The notes under the pieces are model-generated. The model did no database searches and was not told the origin of the DNA. It saw only the letters and a list, made by a program, of their open reading frames with translations. Positions 43,194-53,715 of a stretch of DNA of 64,000 bases are shown piece by piece (the first letter of the stretch is position 1; each line of letters starts with the position of its first letter). Origin of the DNA: Herbaspirillum sp. CF444 (GTDB taxonomy: Bacteria > Pseudomonadota > Gammaproteobacteria > Burkholderiales > Burkholderiaceae_D); NCBI RefSeq assembly GCF_000282135.1, contig NZ_AKJW01000016.1:1-64000 (forward strand). Direction: 5' to 3'. A program made the position numbers and the translations under genes.

Positions 43194-44654
43194 TCAGGAC
43201 GCCCCCTGGACCTTCTCCGGCGTGCCGCCGGAACCCGTGGCCGGATTGCCGTATTGCGCATCATCCTTCCAGCCCCCGCCCAAGGCCTTGTAGAGCGAGA
43301 CCGTCGCCTGCAGGCGCTGCAGCTTGATCTGCCCCAGCTGGTTTTGCGCCTCGGACAAAATCCGTTGCGTGTCCAGCACCACCATCAAATCTTCGGCGCC
43401 GACGCGATAACGGATTTCCGACAGCTCGAAAGCAAAACGCGCCTGGTCGACTTCCTGGTTCTTGAGGCGATAGCGCTCTTCCAGACTGCGAATCGCGCCC
43501 AAGGATTTTTCCACCTCCGACAAGCCGCTGACGACCGCCGAACGATAGACCTGCACCAGTTCCTGCTTCTGTGCGATGGCCAGGTCGCGCTGGCTGCTCA
43601 GGCGACCGGCGTCGAAGATCGGCGCCGTCAGCGAGGCGCCCAGGTTGGCCAGCAGATTGGGGCCGTCGAACAGCGACAGCAAGGCATTGCTTTGCGCGCC
43701 GGTGGAACCGGTCAGACGGATGCTCGGGAACAAGGCCGCGCGCGCGACCGCGACGTTGGCGTTGGCTTCGGCCAGACGCGCTTCGGCGCGACGGATGTCG
43801 GGACGGCGCGTCAGCAATTCCGACGGCAAGCCCGGGGCGATCTTCGGCATCTGGATCGCGGCCAGTCCTTTTTCATTGACGACGAAGCTTTGCGGCGGGC
43901 GGCCGAGCAAGGTTGCCAATGCGGTCTGCGCGTCGCGCTCTTGCTGCATCAGGTCGGGGATCGCCGCCTGCTGGTTCGCCAGCGCCGAACGCTGGCGCGC
44001 CAGGTCGAGCGGCGATGCGGCGCCGGCGCGGCTTTGCGATTCGACCAGTTTCAGCACGCGCTGGGCATTGGCGACGTTCTGTTGCGCGATCTGCAAACGG
44101 TCGCGCAGCGACAGTACTTGCAGGAAGGTCGAGACGATGCCGCTGGTCACCGTCAGCGCGACGGTTTCGCGGTCGTAAATATTGGCGCGCAGCGAGGCTT
44201 CGGCGGCGGCCAGGCCGGCTTTGTTCTTGCCCCAGAAATCGACTTCGTAATTGATCTCCAGCATGCCGCTGGCGGTCGTGGTCGCGGTGCCGCCGCTGAG
44301 CGGCAAGCTGCGGTTGGCGCTGGAGGCGATGTCGGCGTCGGGCAGCAGCGGCGCACCGGCGATGCGGGCATTGGCTTCGGCCTGGCGCACGCGCGACATG
44401 GCGGCCGCGATTTCAAAATTGTTCTTTTGCCCTTCGGTGACCAGACCGCTCAGCTCGGCGCTGCCGAACTGCTTCCACCAGTCGGCATCGAGGACGATCT
44501 GCCCGGCGCTGTCGGCGCCGGCAGCCGATGCGGCAACGGAAGGATCGCTCCACTGTTTCGGCACGTCCACTTTTTGCACGGGCTCGACGTCGACCTGGGT
44601 TGCTGCGCAACCGGCCAGCATCAGTGTCAGCACTGCCAGGCTGATGGGCTTCAT
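43194..44654 (-). CDS. RND/MacAB-type outer-membrane efflux lipoprotein (NodT family)
   Basis: A 486-residue TolC-like outer-membrane factor. The start MKPISLAVLTLMLAGC gives a lipoprotein signal with lipobox LAGC and lipidated Cys16. An in-frame ATG nine codons earlier (44681) is possible. The two outer-membrane efflux repeats are visible, with WWKQFGSAELSGLV at the start, SGIVSTFLQVLSLRDRLQIA, RRPDIRRAEARLAEANANVAVARAALFPSI and the matching C-terminal helices. It is the last gene of the opgG-opgH-macA-nodT operon. With no MacB in the window it must work with an inner-membrane partner encoded elsewhere or act in another export process. Confidence 0.93.
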   Translation of the reverse strand: MKPISLAVLTLMLAGCAATQVDVEPVQKVDVPKQWSDPSVAASAAGADSAGQIVLDADWWKQFGSAELSGLVTEGQKNNFEIAAAMSRVRQAEANARIAGAPLLPDADIASSANRSLPLSGGTATTTASGMLEINYEVDFWGKNKAGLAAAEASLRANIYDRETVALTVTSGIVSTFLQVLSLRDRLQIAQQNVANAQRVLKLVESQSRAGAASPLDLARQRSALANQQAAIPDLMQQERDAQTALATLLGRPPQSFVVNEKGLAAIQMPKIAPGLPSELLTRRPDIRRAEARLAEANANVAVARAALFPSIRLTGSTGAQSNALLSLFDGPNLLANLGASLTAPIFDAGRLSSQRDLAIAQKQELVQVYRSAVVSGLSEVEKSLGAIRSLEERYRLKNQEVDQARFAFELSEIRYRVGAEDLMVVLDTQRILSEAQNQLGQIKLQRLQATVSLYKALGGGWKDDAQYGNPATGSGGTPEKVQGAS

Positions 44655-44705
44655 CGAATATTCACCGGAAAAAAACGCCATGGAGAAACCTGTCGCGAAA
44701 AAGAA

Positions 44706-45956
44706 CTAGCCGGCTTTGTCGCCGTTGCGTGTTGCGGATGCAGGCGCAGGCGCTACGGCCGGCAACAGCACCTGCTCGCCCTCAGTCAAGCCGGAAACCA
44801 CCTGCGCCTTGTCGGCGTTGCGGATGCCGATCCTGACGTCGCGCGTTTCGAGCGAGCCGTCGGCGCGCAAAATCTTCAGCTTTTGCATGCCCTTGTTGTC
44901 AGGCTTGACGACCAGCGATGCGGGAATCGTGACGGCATGCTCCACCTTGGCCAGCACGAAGAAGACGTCCGCCGTCATGCCGGCCATCAGCTCGCGGCTG
45001 GGATTGGCGACGTCGAACAGCACGGTGTAATACGCTTTCTTGCCTTGCTTGCCGGTGTCGTCCGCCGGCAGCAGCATGATCTGCCGCAGCTTGCCGGCCC
45101 AGCGCTTGCCGGGATAGCCGGGCGTGCTGAAATAGGCCGTCATGCCTTTATGCAATTGGGTGACGTCTTCTTCCGCCACCCGCGCCTGCACGCTCATCTT
45201 GCTGAGATCCGAGATGCGCATGAGCACGTCCTGATTGGCCGACAGGGTCTGGCCGATGCGCGCCGACAAGGCCACCACCGTGCCGCTGATGGGCGCGACG
45301 ATCTTGGTCTGCTTCTGGACCGCTTCGTCTTCCTTCATGGTCGCGTCGAGCTGCTGGATCTGCGCGTTGATGGCGTCCACCTTGGCGGCCGCAGAATACA
45401 TGCCCATGCGGCTGGATTCGAAGGCTTCTTCACGGGTGGCGTTCTCGGCCTTCAGCTGGGTCTGGCGCTGGAATTGCAGCTGGGCGAAATCGAGCTGAGC
45501 GTTTTGTCCGGCCAGTTCGGCTTTGAGGCGCGCCATCTGGGCGCGGTTGTTTTCGGCGCGACCGGCCTGCACCACCGGCGAGATGGCGACCAGCAGTCTG
45601 CCTTCCTTGACCGCTTCGCCGATGCCGACGTAGACGTCCGAAATCTGCCCGGTGACCTTGGTGCCGACGTCGACATAACTCTGCATGGCGACGTTGCCGG
45701 TGGCATTGACGACCTGCTCGATGTCGGCGCGTTCGGCGATGACGGTTTCCAGTTTGACCGGCACCGGCTGCGGATGCCGCTGGCGATAGCCGTACCAGCC
45801 GACGACGCCGGCCGAGACCGCCAGCAGCAAGGCCAGCGCCATCCAGCCGCGACGGATCAATTTGCGCCGGCGCTCGGCGGGCGCGGAAACAGGCGTCGCC
45901 AGGTTGCGATTTTCTGCGGTCATGCCGGACATGTCTTCCACGTCGTCTCTCCTCAT
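44706..45956 (-). CDS. macA: MacA-like periplasmic efflux adaptor
   Basis: A 416-residue membrane-fusion protein. One N-terminal membrane helix ([20 protein letters not shown]) is followed by a lipoyl/barrel-sandwich part ([43 protein letters not shown]), a coiled-coil hairpin (about residues 120-210) and beta-barrel domains. The MacA affinity rests on VGTKVTGQI and the [18 protein letters not shown] segment. Its start overlaps the opgH stop by four bases (ATGA); starts eight or eleven codons later are also possible. No macB follows; the outer-membrane factor gene comes next. Confidence 0.88.
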   Translation of the reverse strand: MRRDDVEDMSGMTAENRNLATPVSAPAERRRKLIRRGWMALALLLAVSAGVVGWYGYRQRHPQPVPVKLETVIAERADIEQVVNATGNVAMQSYVDVGTKVTGQISDVYVGIGEAVKEGRLLVAISPVVQAGRAENNRAQMARLKAELAGQNAQLDFAQLQFQRQTQLKAENATREEAFESSRMGMYSAAAKVDAINAQIQQLDATMKEDEAVQKQTKIVAPISGTVVALSARIGQTLSANQDVLMRISDLSKMSVQARVAEEDVTQLHKGMTAYFSTPGYPGKRWAGKLRQIMLLPADDTGKQGKKAYYTVLFDVANPSRELMAGMTADVFFVLAKVEHAVTIPASLVVKPDNKGMQKLKILRADGSLETRDVRIGIRNADKAQVVSGLTEGEQVLLPAVAPAPASATRNGDKAG

Positions 45957-48517
45957 TTCGCCGCCATCCAGGACGAGTGCCGCGCCGGTTGACTCCAGAC
46001 CGCCAGATGCAGCTCCGACAACAGGCGCGGATCATCCAGCAGCGTGTGCTTTTGCCTCTCGGTCAACACGTCCGGGCCGCGGCGCAACGCTTGCAGCACC
46101 AGCGAGTCGCCCGCACTGCGGCTGGCGGCCGGCAGGCGCGGATGACCGTGGGCGCTGGCGCAGACCAAGGCATTGACGGACGGATCGACGACGGCGTCAA
46201 CGAAGCCCGGCAAGGGCGCGGTCGCATTCAGGTGCGAGACGGTGTCGCGCAATTCGCGCGGCGCATCCACTTCTTCCGGGATCGAAAACAATTTGGAACG
46301 GCGGAACAAACGGCCGAAAGACACCCGGCTCGACAACACCGACAACGGCACCGACAAAGCCAGCGAACCGGCGATCGGCATCAGCCACCAGATGAAAGCC
46401 GGATTGAGCCAATAGACCAGCGCGCCCCAGGCCACTCCCAGCAGCGAATGCACGCCGTGGCGACGGAAGGCTTCGCCCCAGCCGGTTTCGTTGTCGGCGC
46501 GCGGCGGCGACTTCCAGCTCAAGGCCCAGCCGAGGAAGGCGCCGAGCACGAAGCGCGTGTGGAACAGCATGCGCACCGGCGCCAGCATCATCGAAAACAA
46601 CAGTTCGAGGAACATGCTCAGCGTCACGCGCAATGCCCCACCGTATCCTTTTGCGCCCTTGGCGATGATCAGCAGGATGCTGAGGATCTTCGGCAGGAAC
46701 AGGATGGTGGCCGTGGCCGACACCAGCGCCAGCGCTTTCTCCGGATGCCACTCGGGCCAGATCGGAAACAGCTGGCGCGGCTCGACGAAGTATTGCGGAT
46801 CGATCAGCGTATGCGTCGCCAGCAACACGGTCGACAGCGCCAGGAACAAAGCCCACAGCGGAGCCGACAAATAAGCCATCACCCCGGTGACGAACACCGC
46901 GCGATGCACCACGTGCATGCCGCGCGCCAGGAACAGGCGGAAGTTCATCAGGTTGCCCTGGCACCAGCGGCGGTCGCGGCTGAGTTCGTCGAGCAGGTTG
47001 GGCGGCATTTCTTCATAGCTGCCGTCGAGGTCGTAGGCGATCCACACCGACCAGCCGGCGCGGCGCATCAACGAGGCTTCGACGAAATCGTGCGACAGAA
47101 TCGGGCCGGACAGATTGCCGTCGCCGGGCAACGGCGCCAGCGCGCAATGTTTCATGAACGGTTCGAGACGGATGATGGCGTTATGGCCCCAGTAATGCGA
47201 CTCGCCCAGTTGCCAGTAATGCAGGCCGGCAGTGAACAAGGGGCCGTAGACCCGCGTCGAGAATTGCTGGATGCGCGCATACAAGGTGTCGCGCCCGGCC
47301 GCACGCGGCGCGGTCTGGATGATGCCGGCGCTCGGGTGCGCCTCCATCAGGCGCACCAGCGTCGACAGGCATTGGCCGCTCATCACGCTGTCGGCGTCGA
47401 GCACCAGCATGTAGCGATAATCGGCGCCCCAGCGGCGGCAGAAATCGTCGATATTGCCGCTCTTGCGTTTGACGCGGCGGCGACGATGACGATAGAAGAT
47501 GCGGCCGAAGCCGCCGACTGCCTTGCACAGGTTGGCCCAGGCTTGCGTCTCGGCGGCGCAGATGTCGGACTCGCCGCTGTCGCTGAGGACGAAAAAGTCG
47601 AACCGGTCGAGGTCGCCGTGGCGCTGTACCGATTCGTAGGTCGCGCGCAAACCGGCAAACACGCGCGCCACGTCTTCATTGCAGATCGGCATGACGATGG
47701 CGGTGCGCGCTTGCGGCGCGATCCATTTCGGCCCCGCCTGCTCATGCGAGATCAGATACGGATCGTCGCCGCGCATAAGCACGAGGAAACCCGTCATGGC
47801 GGTCCAGAATCCCGCCGACACCCAGCAGAACAGCAAGGCGAACAGGCCCAGCACCACCATCTCCAGCGGTTTCTCGCCGTGATAGGGCAGGACGTCGCTC
47901 ATGAAGTAGGTCGCCAGCGCGCTTTGCATCAGCATCAGGATCAACAGCACCACGCGACGCACATTGCCGCTGTGGGTCCAGTAGCCGCGCGGATCGGGCG
48001 AGTCGGGCAGGTCCAGCGTGTCTTCCACAAAGACCGCCTCTTTGGGCGGCAGGCCCTTGCGGCGCGCAGCACGCTGCTCGAACTTGCGCGTGGCTTCTTC
48101 GACCCAGCGCGAGAGCGGATTGAGCGTGCCCCAGGGACGCGGCACCATGGATTTGCGATTGAGCGGCGGCGCGACCTTGATGTCGTCGCCCGGACCGGGC
48201 ACTGCAGTATTTATCCCTGCACCGGCCGCAGGCATCTGCATGGCGATGGCCTTGGCGGCGGCTTGCGGATACAACAGTTCAAGCCGGGCAGCGACGGAGT
48301 CGTGCGCCGGATTGCCGGAGTCTTTACCGGACAAGCCGCGCCCGCCCGCCAGCAGTCCGTGCAAATCGCGGATGGCGTCGCCGGAGTCCAACTCGCCCGC
48401 GCGGGCGGCCAGGTCCTGGCGCTGTTCAGGCGTCAGCGGCAGGCGGTCGAGATAGCGCTCCAGTTGTTGCGACGTTTCGGAGGCTTGTCTCAGTTGGGGG
48501 GTAATATGTAGCTCCAC
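45953..48517 (-). CDS. opgH: Osmoregulated periplasmic glucan glucosyltransferase
   Basis: An 854-residue inner-membrane glycosyltransferase (GT2) making the beta-glucan backbone of osmoregulated periplasmic glucans. Several membrane helices flank the cytosolic catalytic part. GT2 features are [19 protein letters not shown], the DAD motif in [26 protein letters not shown] and the RRWCQGN (QxxRW-type) motif. The first ~130 residues are Ala/Gly-rich and variable. The start overlaps opgG by 28 bases, and the end overlaps macA by four. Confidence 0.95.
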   Translation of the reverse strand: MELHITPQLRQASETSQQLERYLDRLPLTPEQRQDLAARAGELDSGDAIRDLHGLLAGGRGLSGKDSGNPAHDSVAARLELLYPQAAAKAIAMQMPAAGAGINTAVPGPGDDIKVAPPLNRKSMVPRPWGTLNPLSRWVEEATRKFEQRAARRKGLPPKEAVFVEDTLDLPDSPDPRGYWTHSGNVRRVVLLILMLMQSALATYFMSDVLPYHGEKPLEMVVLGLFALLFCWVSAGFWTAMTGFLVLMRGDDPYLISHEQAGPKWIAPQARTAIVMPICNEDVARVFAGLRATYESVQRHGDLDRFDFFVLSDSGESDICAAETQAWANLCKAVGGFGRIFYRHRRRRVKRKSGNIDDFCRRWGADYRYMLVLDADSVMSGQCLSTLVRLMEAHPSAGIIQTAPRAAGRDTLYARIQQFSTRVYGPLFTAGLHYWQLGESHYWGHNAIIRLEPFMKHCALAPLPGDGNLSGPILSHDFVEASLMRRAGWSVWIAYDLDGSYEEMPPNLLDELSRDRRWCQGNLMNFRLFLARGMHVVHRAVFVTGVMAYLSAPLWALFLALSTVLLATHTLIDPQYFVEPRQLFPIWPEWHPEKALALVSATATILFLPKILSILLIIAKGAKGYGGALRVTLSMFLELLFSMMLAPVRMLFHTRFVLGAFLGWALSWKSPPRADNETGWGEAFRRHGVHSLLGVAWGALVYWLNPAFIWWLMPIAGSLALSVPLSVLSSRVSFGRLFRRSKLFSIPEEVDAPRELRDTVSHLNATAPLPGFVDAVVDPSVNALVCASAHGHPRLPAASRSAGDSLVLQALRRGPDVLTERQKHTLLDDPRLLSELHLAVWSQPARHSSWMAAK

Positions 48518-50115
48518 GTTTCGGACAGGGTTGCGCCGGGACCGTTCTGTGCAGCGTTCCTGAGGAAGCCACGCAGTTCGACCGGCTTGTTATCTTCGTT
48601 GCGGCGCAGTTTCAACTCCATGCGCCAGCCGCCGGTGACGTCGTTGCGGCGGGTCGTCACGCTGACCACCTTGCCGTTGCCGTCACTTTCCACCGTCCCC
48701 TCCACCCTGGCATTGGCCGGCAGTTTCTTGAGTGCCGTGCCGTCGAAGTCTATCGACATGCCTATCGTATCGTCGCTCTTGGCGCGGTAGCCGTGACCGA
48801 AGCGCGTTTGCGCCACCCAGGCCAGCGGCGGTTTCTTCTCTGTTTCCTTTTGCCAGTACATCTTGTACTCGACGTTGAACGGCTGGCCTTGCTTGGGCAT
48901 GCTGTTCGGCATCCAGTAGGCGACGATGTTGTCGTTGGTTTCGTCCGGCGTCGGAATCTGCACCAGCTCGACGCGGCCGGCGCCCCATTTGCCCTTGGGC
49001 TCGATCCAGGTGCTCGGACGCGCTTCGTAGTGATAGTCCAGGTCTTCATAGCTGGAGAACTGGCGATCGCGTTGCATCAGGCCGAAGCCGAGCGGATTAT
49101 CGAGGCTGAACGCCGTCACCAGCAAGCGCTTCGGATTGACCAGCGGCCGCCAGATCCACTCGCCGGTGCCGGACTGGATCGACAAGCCGTCGGAGTCATG
49201 CACTTCCGGACGAAAGTCGTCGGCCGGACCGTTCTGGTTTTCGCCGAAGAAGAACATGCTGGTCAGCGGCGCGATGCCGAGCTTGGTGACGTTGGCGCGC
49301 AGATACAACTGCGCCTTGACGTCGATCGTCGTATCCACGCCGGGGCGCAGCACGAAGCGATAGGCGCCGGTCGCGCGCGGCGAATCCAGTAGTGCGTAAA
49401 TCGTCAGTTCCTTGTCGCCCGGATTGGGACGGCTCAGCCAGAACTCGGTGAAGCGCGGAAACTCCTCTCCCGAATACAGCGCCGTATCGATCGCCAGGCC
49501 GCGCGCCGAGATGCCGTAACCCTGGCCCTTGCCCATGGCGCGGAAATAGCTCGCACCGAGGAAGGTCAGGACGTCGTCCTTTTCCTTGGTCGAATTGACC
49601 GGGTAGCGGATGCGGAATCCGGCAAAGCCGATGTTGCGCACACGGCGCGGATCGATGCGCGTATGGCTGTAATCGAACAGGCCCGAATTGAACACGATCT
49701 CGCGCACGCCGCCTCCGACGATTTCATTGATGCGCACCGGCTCCACGTAGGCGCCGCCCTGATGGACGAAGGACAGTTCGAACGGCAGCTTCTCGGGACG
49801 CCAGTAAGCGCGGTCCTGCTTGAAATGCAGCTGGTTGGCCTGCTCGTAACTGAGCTCCTTGATTTCCCTGGGCAGCTTGTCGGCGGGCTTTTTGTACGAC
49901 TTGCCCGCCAGCGCCTTGGCGCGCACGGCGACGTCGTTGAAGTCGAACGCCGCCGCATTGTTTCCATAAAGGGCCAGCAATGACGCTAGCAACAGCGTCG
50001 ACGCCGCCGGCAAAATAGCGTGAACAGCTTGCCCCATGAGACGGGACGATTTGGCGGAAGCTTTCAAGGCGCCTCGCCGGTACAAAGTAAAAAACATTGG
50101 ATTTCCGTCTGACAT
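48490..50115 (-). CDS. opgG: Periplasmic glucan biosynthesis protein G
   Basis: A 541-residue periplasmic protein with an N-terminal signal ([12 protein letters not shown] near residues 45-55, preceded by a long basic start). The OpgG/MdoG family fold is recognised from [77 protein letters not shown] and [12 protein letters not shown]. It shapes or branches the nascent glucan. ATG 50115 is used; a start six codons later (50097) is equally plausible. It heads the operon opgG-opgH-macA-nodT. Confidence 0.93.
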   Translation of the reverse strand: MSDGNPMFFTLYRRGALKASAKSSRLMGQAVHAILPAASTLLLASLLALYGNNAAAFDFNDVAVRAKALAGKSYKKPADKLPREIKELSYEQANQLHFKQDRAYWRPEKLPFELSFVHQGGAYVEPVRINEIVGGGVREIVFNSGLFDYSHTRIDPRRVRNIGFAGFRIRYPVNSTKEKDDVLTFLGASYFRAMGKGQGYGISARGLAIDTALYSGEEFPRFTEFWLSRPNPGDKELTIYALLDSPRATGAYRFVLRPGVDTTIDVKAQLYLRANVTKLGIAPLTSMFFFGENQNGPADDFRPEVHDSDGLSIQSGTGEWIWRPLVNPKRLLVTAFSLDNPLGFGLMQRDRQFSSYEDLDYHYEARPSTWIEPKGKWGAGRVELVQIPTPDETNDNIVAYWMPNSMPKQGQPFNVEYKMYWQKETEKKPPLAWVAQTRFGHGYRAKSDDTIGMSIDFDGTALKKLPANARVEGTVESDGNGKVVSVTTRRNDVTGGWRMELKLRRNEDNKPVELRGFLRNAAQNGPGATLSETWSYILPPN

Positions 50116-50491
50116 GCAGTTTTTCTTATCCGATAACGCCCTTCGGGCATTTCGAAAGATGGCGTAGTTTACCCAATGTTGCACAAGTTGGCCCAGAACT
50201 CCGGCCGGATAAACCCCAATACCCTCGAAACGCCATGGCGGCGCAGCATCCGGCAACTTCCCGACAAAACTTCCCGCCAGTTGCCGCGCAATTGCAGAAC
50301 TATTGCCAAAGAGAACCATCGCTGACGCCAGGCTGGCCAGGTCCTCTGCTTACCGGGGATACCTTTATAAGGGCAATTCCTTCCCAGAAAGTTCCATCAT
50401 CGAGGACGCGTCCTGTAACATAACGCCCTCAGTACCGGTGCGGCGCAACACGGCGCCCGCCGACTTCCGGCAATCCTACACAAGTATCGGC
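50116..50491. other. Divergent intergenic region between opgG and folA
   Basis: 376 bases with no supported gene. It holds a small GCCC-TTC-GGGC hairpin near 50138 and a TTTATAAG box near 50363 that could serve folA. Upstream in-frame extension of folA through this region has no family match. Confidence 0.55.
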
Positions 50492-50995
50492 ATGTCACCT
50501 ACACCTTCCGCCTCCGGCGCACTGTGCATCATCGTCGCCACCGACAGCAAGCACGGCATCGGCATCAACAACACCCTGCCCTGGCATCTGCCGGAAGACC
50601 TGGCGCACTTCAAGCGCACCACCTCCGGCCACCCCATCATCATGGGCCGCAAGACCTTCGACTCCATCGGACGCCCCTTGCCGAATCGCCGTAATATCGT
50701 CATCACGCGCAATCGCGAGTGGTCGCACGCCGGCGTCGAAACAGTGTCATCCTTGCAAGATGCGGCGGCATTGGTGGCGGGCACGGACGCCTTCATCATC
50801 GGCGGCGCCCAGGTTTATGCGGAATCCCTGCCGCTGGCCACGCGCCTGATCGTCACCGAGATCGGCAAAAGCTTCGACTGCGACGCTTTCTTTCCGGCGA
50901 TCGACCCCCAACTGTGGCAAGAAGCGGCGCGTGAAACGTACCGCTCGGAAAGTCAGGAATTTGACTACGCATTTGTGACATACGAAAGACGCTGA
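50492..50995 (+). CDS. folA: Dihydrofolate reductase
   Basis: A 167-residue type I DHFR. Family motifs are LCIIVATDSKHGIGINNTLPWHLPEDLAHFKRTT (Asp at the catalytic position in PEDLAHFK), IIMGRKTFDSIGRPLPNRRNIVITR and FIIGGAQVYAESLPLATRLIVTEI. ATG 50492 is chosen because the conserved fold starts 11 residues later. It reduces dihydrofolate produced by thymidylate synthase; here thyA is 9 kb upstream instead of adjacent. Confidence 0.95.
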   Translation: MSPTPSASGALCIIVATDSKHGIGINNTLPWHLPEDLAHFKRTTSGHPIIMGRKTFDSIGRPLPNRRNIVITRNREWSHAGVETVSSLQDAAALVAGTDAFIIGGAQVYAESLPLATRLIVTEIGKSFDCDAFFPAIDPQLWQEAARETYRSESQEFDYAFVTYERR

Positions 50996-51357
50996 AAGAG
51001 TCCGGGGACTTTTTGTTGTTTTTCCCTGATTTTCAACAAAATCGGCATGAGTTTTCGCCCCACCATTTCTCGATTTCTGCGAAAATTCGGCTTCTTTTTT
51101 AGAACCTGCTCCCTCCGCTGTCCAGCCGCGATCCGGCACGGCGGCGTGACCGACAGGTTCGTGAAGGTTCTGCTAGCCCGGAAGGCGTATGAAATCCATC
51201 GCGCTTTCTCTTTTGCAGCGACATTGTTTGACCGGTTTGCCAGGCTCACCCCGACAGCAACCGTCCGAGCGCGTAAGCTTTTCGCCCAGGCGCAGTCGCA
51301 GTTTTAACTGAACTGAACGCATGATCACTCTGCCCCATGCGTTCTCCTGGAGAACCT
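50996..51357. other. Long leader region of the decarboxylase gene
   Basis: 362 bases with no convincing gene; an 86-codon frame in it has no ribosome site or family match. The 3' end has a hairpin (51317-51342) and a ribosome-site palindrome (51341-51355). The length and structure suggest a regulated 5' leader. Confidence 0.5.
51317..51355 (+). promoter_or_regulatory. Ribosome binding site inside paired sequence before the decarboxylase
   Basis: ACGCATG (51317-51323) pairs with CATGCGT (51336-51342). The adjoining GTTCTCCTGGAGAAC (51341-51355) is a palindrome that contains the GGAG ribosome site of the decarboxylase. Folding would mask GGAG, so translation may respond to an RNA-structure signal. 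Confidence 0.4.
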
Positions 51358-53622
51358 ATGAAATTCCGTTTCCCCATCGTCATCATCGACGAAGATTTCC
51401 GCTCTGAAAACACTTCCGGCCTGGGCATCCGCGCCCTCGCCGACGCCATCAAGGAAGAAGGCATGGAAGTGCTGGGCGTGACCAGCTACGGCGACCTGTC
51501 GCAGTTTGCCCAGCAGCAATCGCGCGCTTCCGCCTTCATCCTGTCCATCGACGATGAAGAATTCGGCGCCGGCTCGTCCGAAGAAACCGACTTCGCGCTC
51601 AAATCGCTGCGCGCCTTCGTCAGCGAAATCCGCCACAAGAACGCCGACATCCCGATTTACCTGTACGGCGAAACCCGCACCTCGCGCGACATCCCCAACG
51701 ACATCCTGCGCGAACTGCACGGCTTCATCCACATGTTCGAAGACACGCCCGAATTCGTGGCGCGCCACATCATCCGCGAAGCCAAGTCCTATCTCGACGG
51801 CCTGGCGCCGCCGTTCTTCCGCGCGCTGGTGCACTACGCACAGGACGGTTCGTATTCGTGGCACTGCCCCGGCCACTCGGGCGGCGTGGCTTTCCTGAAG
51901 TCGCCGATCGGCCAGATGTTCCACCAGTTCTTCGGCGAAAACATGCTGCGCGCCGACGTCTGCAATGCCGTCGAAGAACTCGGCCAGCTGCTCGACCACA
52001 CCGGCCCGGTCGCCGATTCGGAACGCAATGCCGCGCGCATCTTCAACGCCGACCACTGCTATTTCGTCACCAACGGCACCTCGACCTCCAACAAAATGGT
52101 CTGGCACTCGACGGTTGCGCCCGGCGACATCGTCGTGGTCGACCGCAACTGCCACAAATCCATCCTGCACTCCATCATCATGACCGGCGCGATTCCCGTG
52201 TTCCTGATGCCGACGCGCAACCACCTCGGCATCATCGGACCGATCCCGCTGGAAGAGTTCACGATGGAAAGCATCCGCAAGAAGATCGAAGCCAACCCGT
52301 TCGCGCGCGAAGCCGTGAACAAGAAGCCGCGCATCCTGACCATCACGCAATCGACCTACGATGGCGTGGTGTACAACGTCGAGACGCTGAAGGAAATGCT
52401 GGACGGCGAAATCGACACCCTGCACTTCGACGAAGCCTGGCTGCCGCACGCGACCTTCCATGATTTCTACAAGGACATGCACGCCATCGGCAAGGACAGG
52501 CCGCGCGCCAAGAAGTCGATGATCTTCTCGACCCAGTCGACCCACAAGCTGCTGGCCGGTTTGTCGCAAGCCTCGCAGATCCTGGTGCGCGAATCGGAAA
52601 CCGTGCAGCTCGATCAGGACGCCTTCAACGAAGCCTTCCTGATGCACACCTCGACTTCGCCGCAATATTCGATCATCGCCTCGTGCGACGTCGCCGCGGC
52701 CATGATGGAAGCGCCGGGCGGCACCGCGCTGGTGGAAGAAAGCATCCTCGAAGCGCTGGACTTCCGCCGCGCCATGAAGAAGATCGACCAGGAATTCGGC
52801 AAGGACTGGTGGTTCCAGGTGTGGGGGCCGAACAGCTTCTCCGCAGACGGCATCGGCGAGCGCGAAGACTGGGTCATCAAGGCGGAAGACGACTGGCACG
52901 GTTTCGGCAACCTGGCGCCGGGCTTCAACATGCTCGACCCGATCAAGGCGACCATCGTCACCCCCGGCCTGTCGCTGGACGGCCAGTTCGGGGAGAACGG
53001 CATCCCGGCATCGATCGTCACCAAGTACCTGGCGGAGCACGGCGTGATCGTCGAGAAGTGCGGCCTGTATTCGTTCTTCATCATGTTCACCATCGGCATC
53101 ACCAAGGGCCGCTGGAATACCCTGGTGACGGCGCTGCAGCAGTTCAAGGACGACTACGACAAGAACCAGCCGATCTGGCGCATCCTGCCGGAGTTCGCCG
53201 CCGCGAACCAGGGCCGCAACGCGCGCTACGAGCGCCTGGGACTGCGCGACCTGTGCCAGCAAATCCACGAAACCTACCGCGCCTACGACGTCGCGCGCCT
53301 GACGACGGAAATGTACCTGTCCGACATGCAACCGGCGATGAAGCCGTCGGATGCATTCTCGAAGATGGCCCACCGCGAAATCGACCGCGTGCCGCTGGAC
53401 GAACTCGAAGGCCGCGTCACCTCGATCCTGTTGACGCCTTACCCACCGGGCATCCCGCTGCTGATCCCGGGCGAACGCTTCAACAAGACCATCGTCGACT
53501 ACCTGAAATTCGCCCGTGATTTCAACGAGAAATTCCCTGGCTTCGAAACCGACGTGCATGGTCTGGTCAAGCGCGAGGTCAATGGACGGCGCGATTACTT
53601 CGTGGATTGCGTGAAGCAGTAA
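51358..53622 (+). CDS. Inducible-type arginine/lysine/ornithine decarboxylase (fold type I PLP)
   Basis: A 754-residue enzyme of the AdiA/CadA/SpeF family. An N-terminal response-regulator-like wing domain (residues 1-130, FPIVIIDEDFRS) precedes the PLP domain. The PLP lysine is Lys397 in STQSTHKLLAGL. Other motifs are CPGHSGGVAFLKSP, TNGTSTSNKMVWHS, and the FDEAWLPHATFH Asp region. The C-terminal domain ends at residue 754. ATG 51358 follows GGAG. Arginine decarboxylase is the commonest activity for this group in Burkholderiales, but lysine or ornithine cannot be excluded by eye. No antiporter gene is adjacent. Its 3' end exists a second time at 57329-57497. Confidence 0.93.
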   Translation: MKFRFPIVIIDEDFRSENTSGLGIRALADAIKEEGMEVLGVTSYGDLSQFAQQQSRASAFILSIDDEEFGAGSSEETDFALKSLRAFVSEIRHKNADIPIYLYGETRTSRDIPNDILRELHGFIHMFEDTPEFVARHIIREAKSYLDGLAPPFFRALVHYAQDGSYSWHCPGHSGGVAFLKSPIGQMFHQFFGENMLRADVCNAVEELGQLLDHTGPVADSERNAARIFNADHCYFVTNGTSTSNKMVWHSTVAPGDIVVVDRNCHKSILHSIIMTGAIPVFLMPTRNHLGIIGPIPLEEFTMESIRKKIEANPFAREAVNKKPRILTITQSTYDGVVYNVETLKEMLDGEIDTLHFDEAWLPHATFHDFYKDMHAIGKDRPRAKKSMIFSTQSTHKLLAGLSQASQILVRESETVQLDQDAFNEAFLMHTSTSPQYSIIASCDVAAAMMEAPGGTALVEESILEALDFRRAMKKIDQEFGKDWWFQVWGPNSFSADGIGEREDWVIKAEDDWHGFGNLAPGFNMLDPIKATIVTPGLSLDGQFGENGIPASIVTKYLAEHGVIVEKCGLYSFFIMFTIGITKGRWNTLVTALQQFKDDYDKNQPIWRILPEFAAANQGRNARYERLGLRDLCQQIHETYRAYDVARLTTEMYLSDMQPAMKPSDAFSKMAHREIDRVPLDELEGRVTSILLTPYPPGIPLLIPGERFNKTIVDYLKFARDFNEKFPGFETDVHGLVKREVNGRRDYFVDCVKQ

Positions 53623-53649
53623 CAAGGTCTCTACCTCAGACAAGCAAGC

Positions 53650-53683
53650 AAAGCCGGGACCGATGCCAGGTCCCGGCTTTTTT
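53650..53683. terminator. Terminator between the decarboxylase and the effector operon
   Basis: AAAGCCGGGACC (53650-53661) pairs with GGTCCCGGCTTT (53669-53680) and continues in T. It ends the decarboxylase transcript and may also end the convergent effector operon. Confidence 0.88.
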
Positions 53684-53715
53684 CTTGGCGGCGACCTGCG
53701 GCCGCGAAGCGCTTC

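Noticed and set aside
42984-45992. 1002-codon plus-strand frame opposite nodT and macA
   Set aside because: Antisense shadow of two well-supported genes; Arg/Gln/Gly-rich with no domain. The same applies to the 844-codon frame opposite opgH (45977-48511).
51047-51307. 86-codon frame in the decarboxylase leader
   Set aside because: No ribosome site, no family, composition like translated non-coding DNA.
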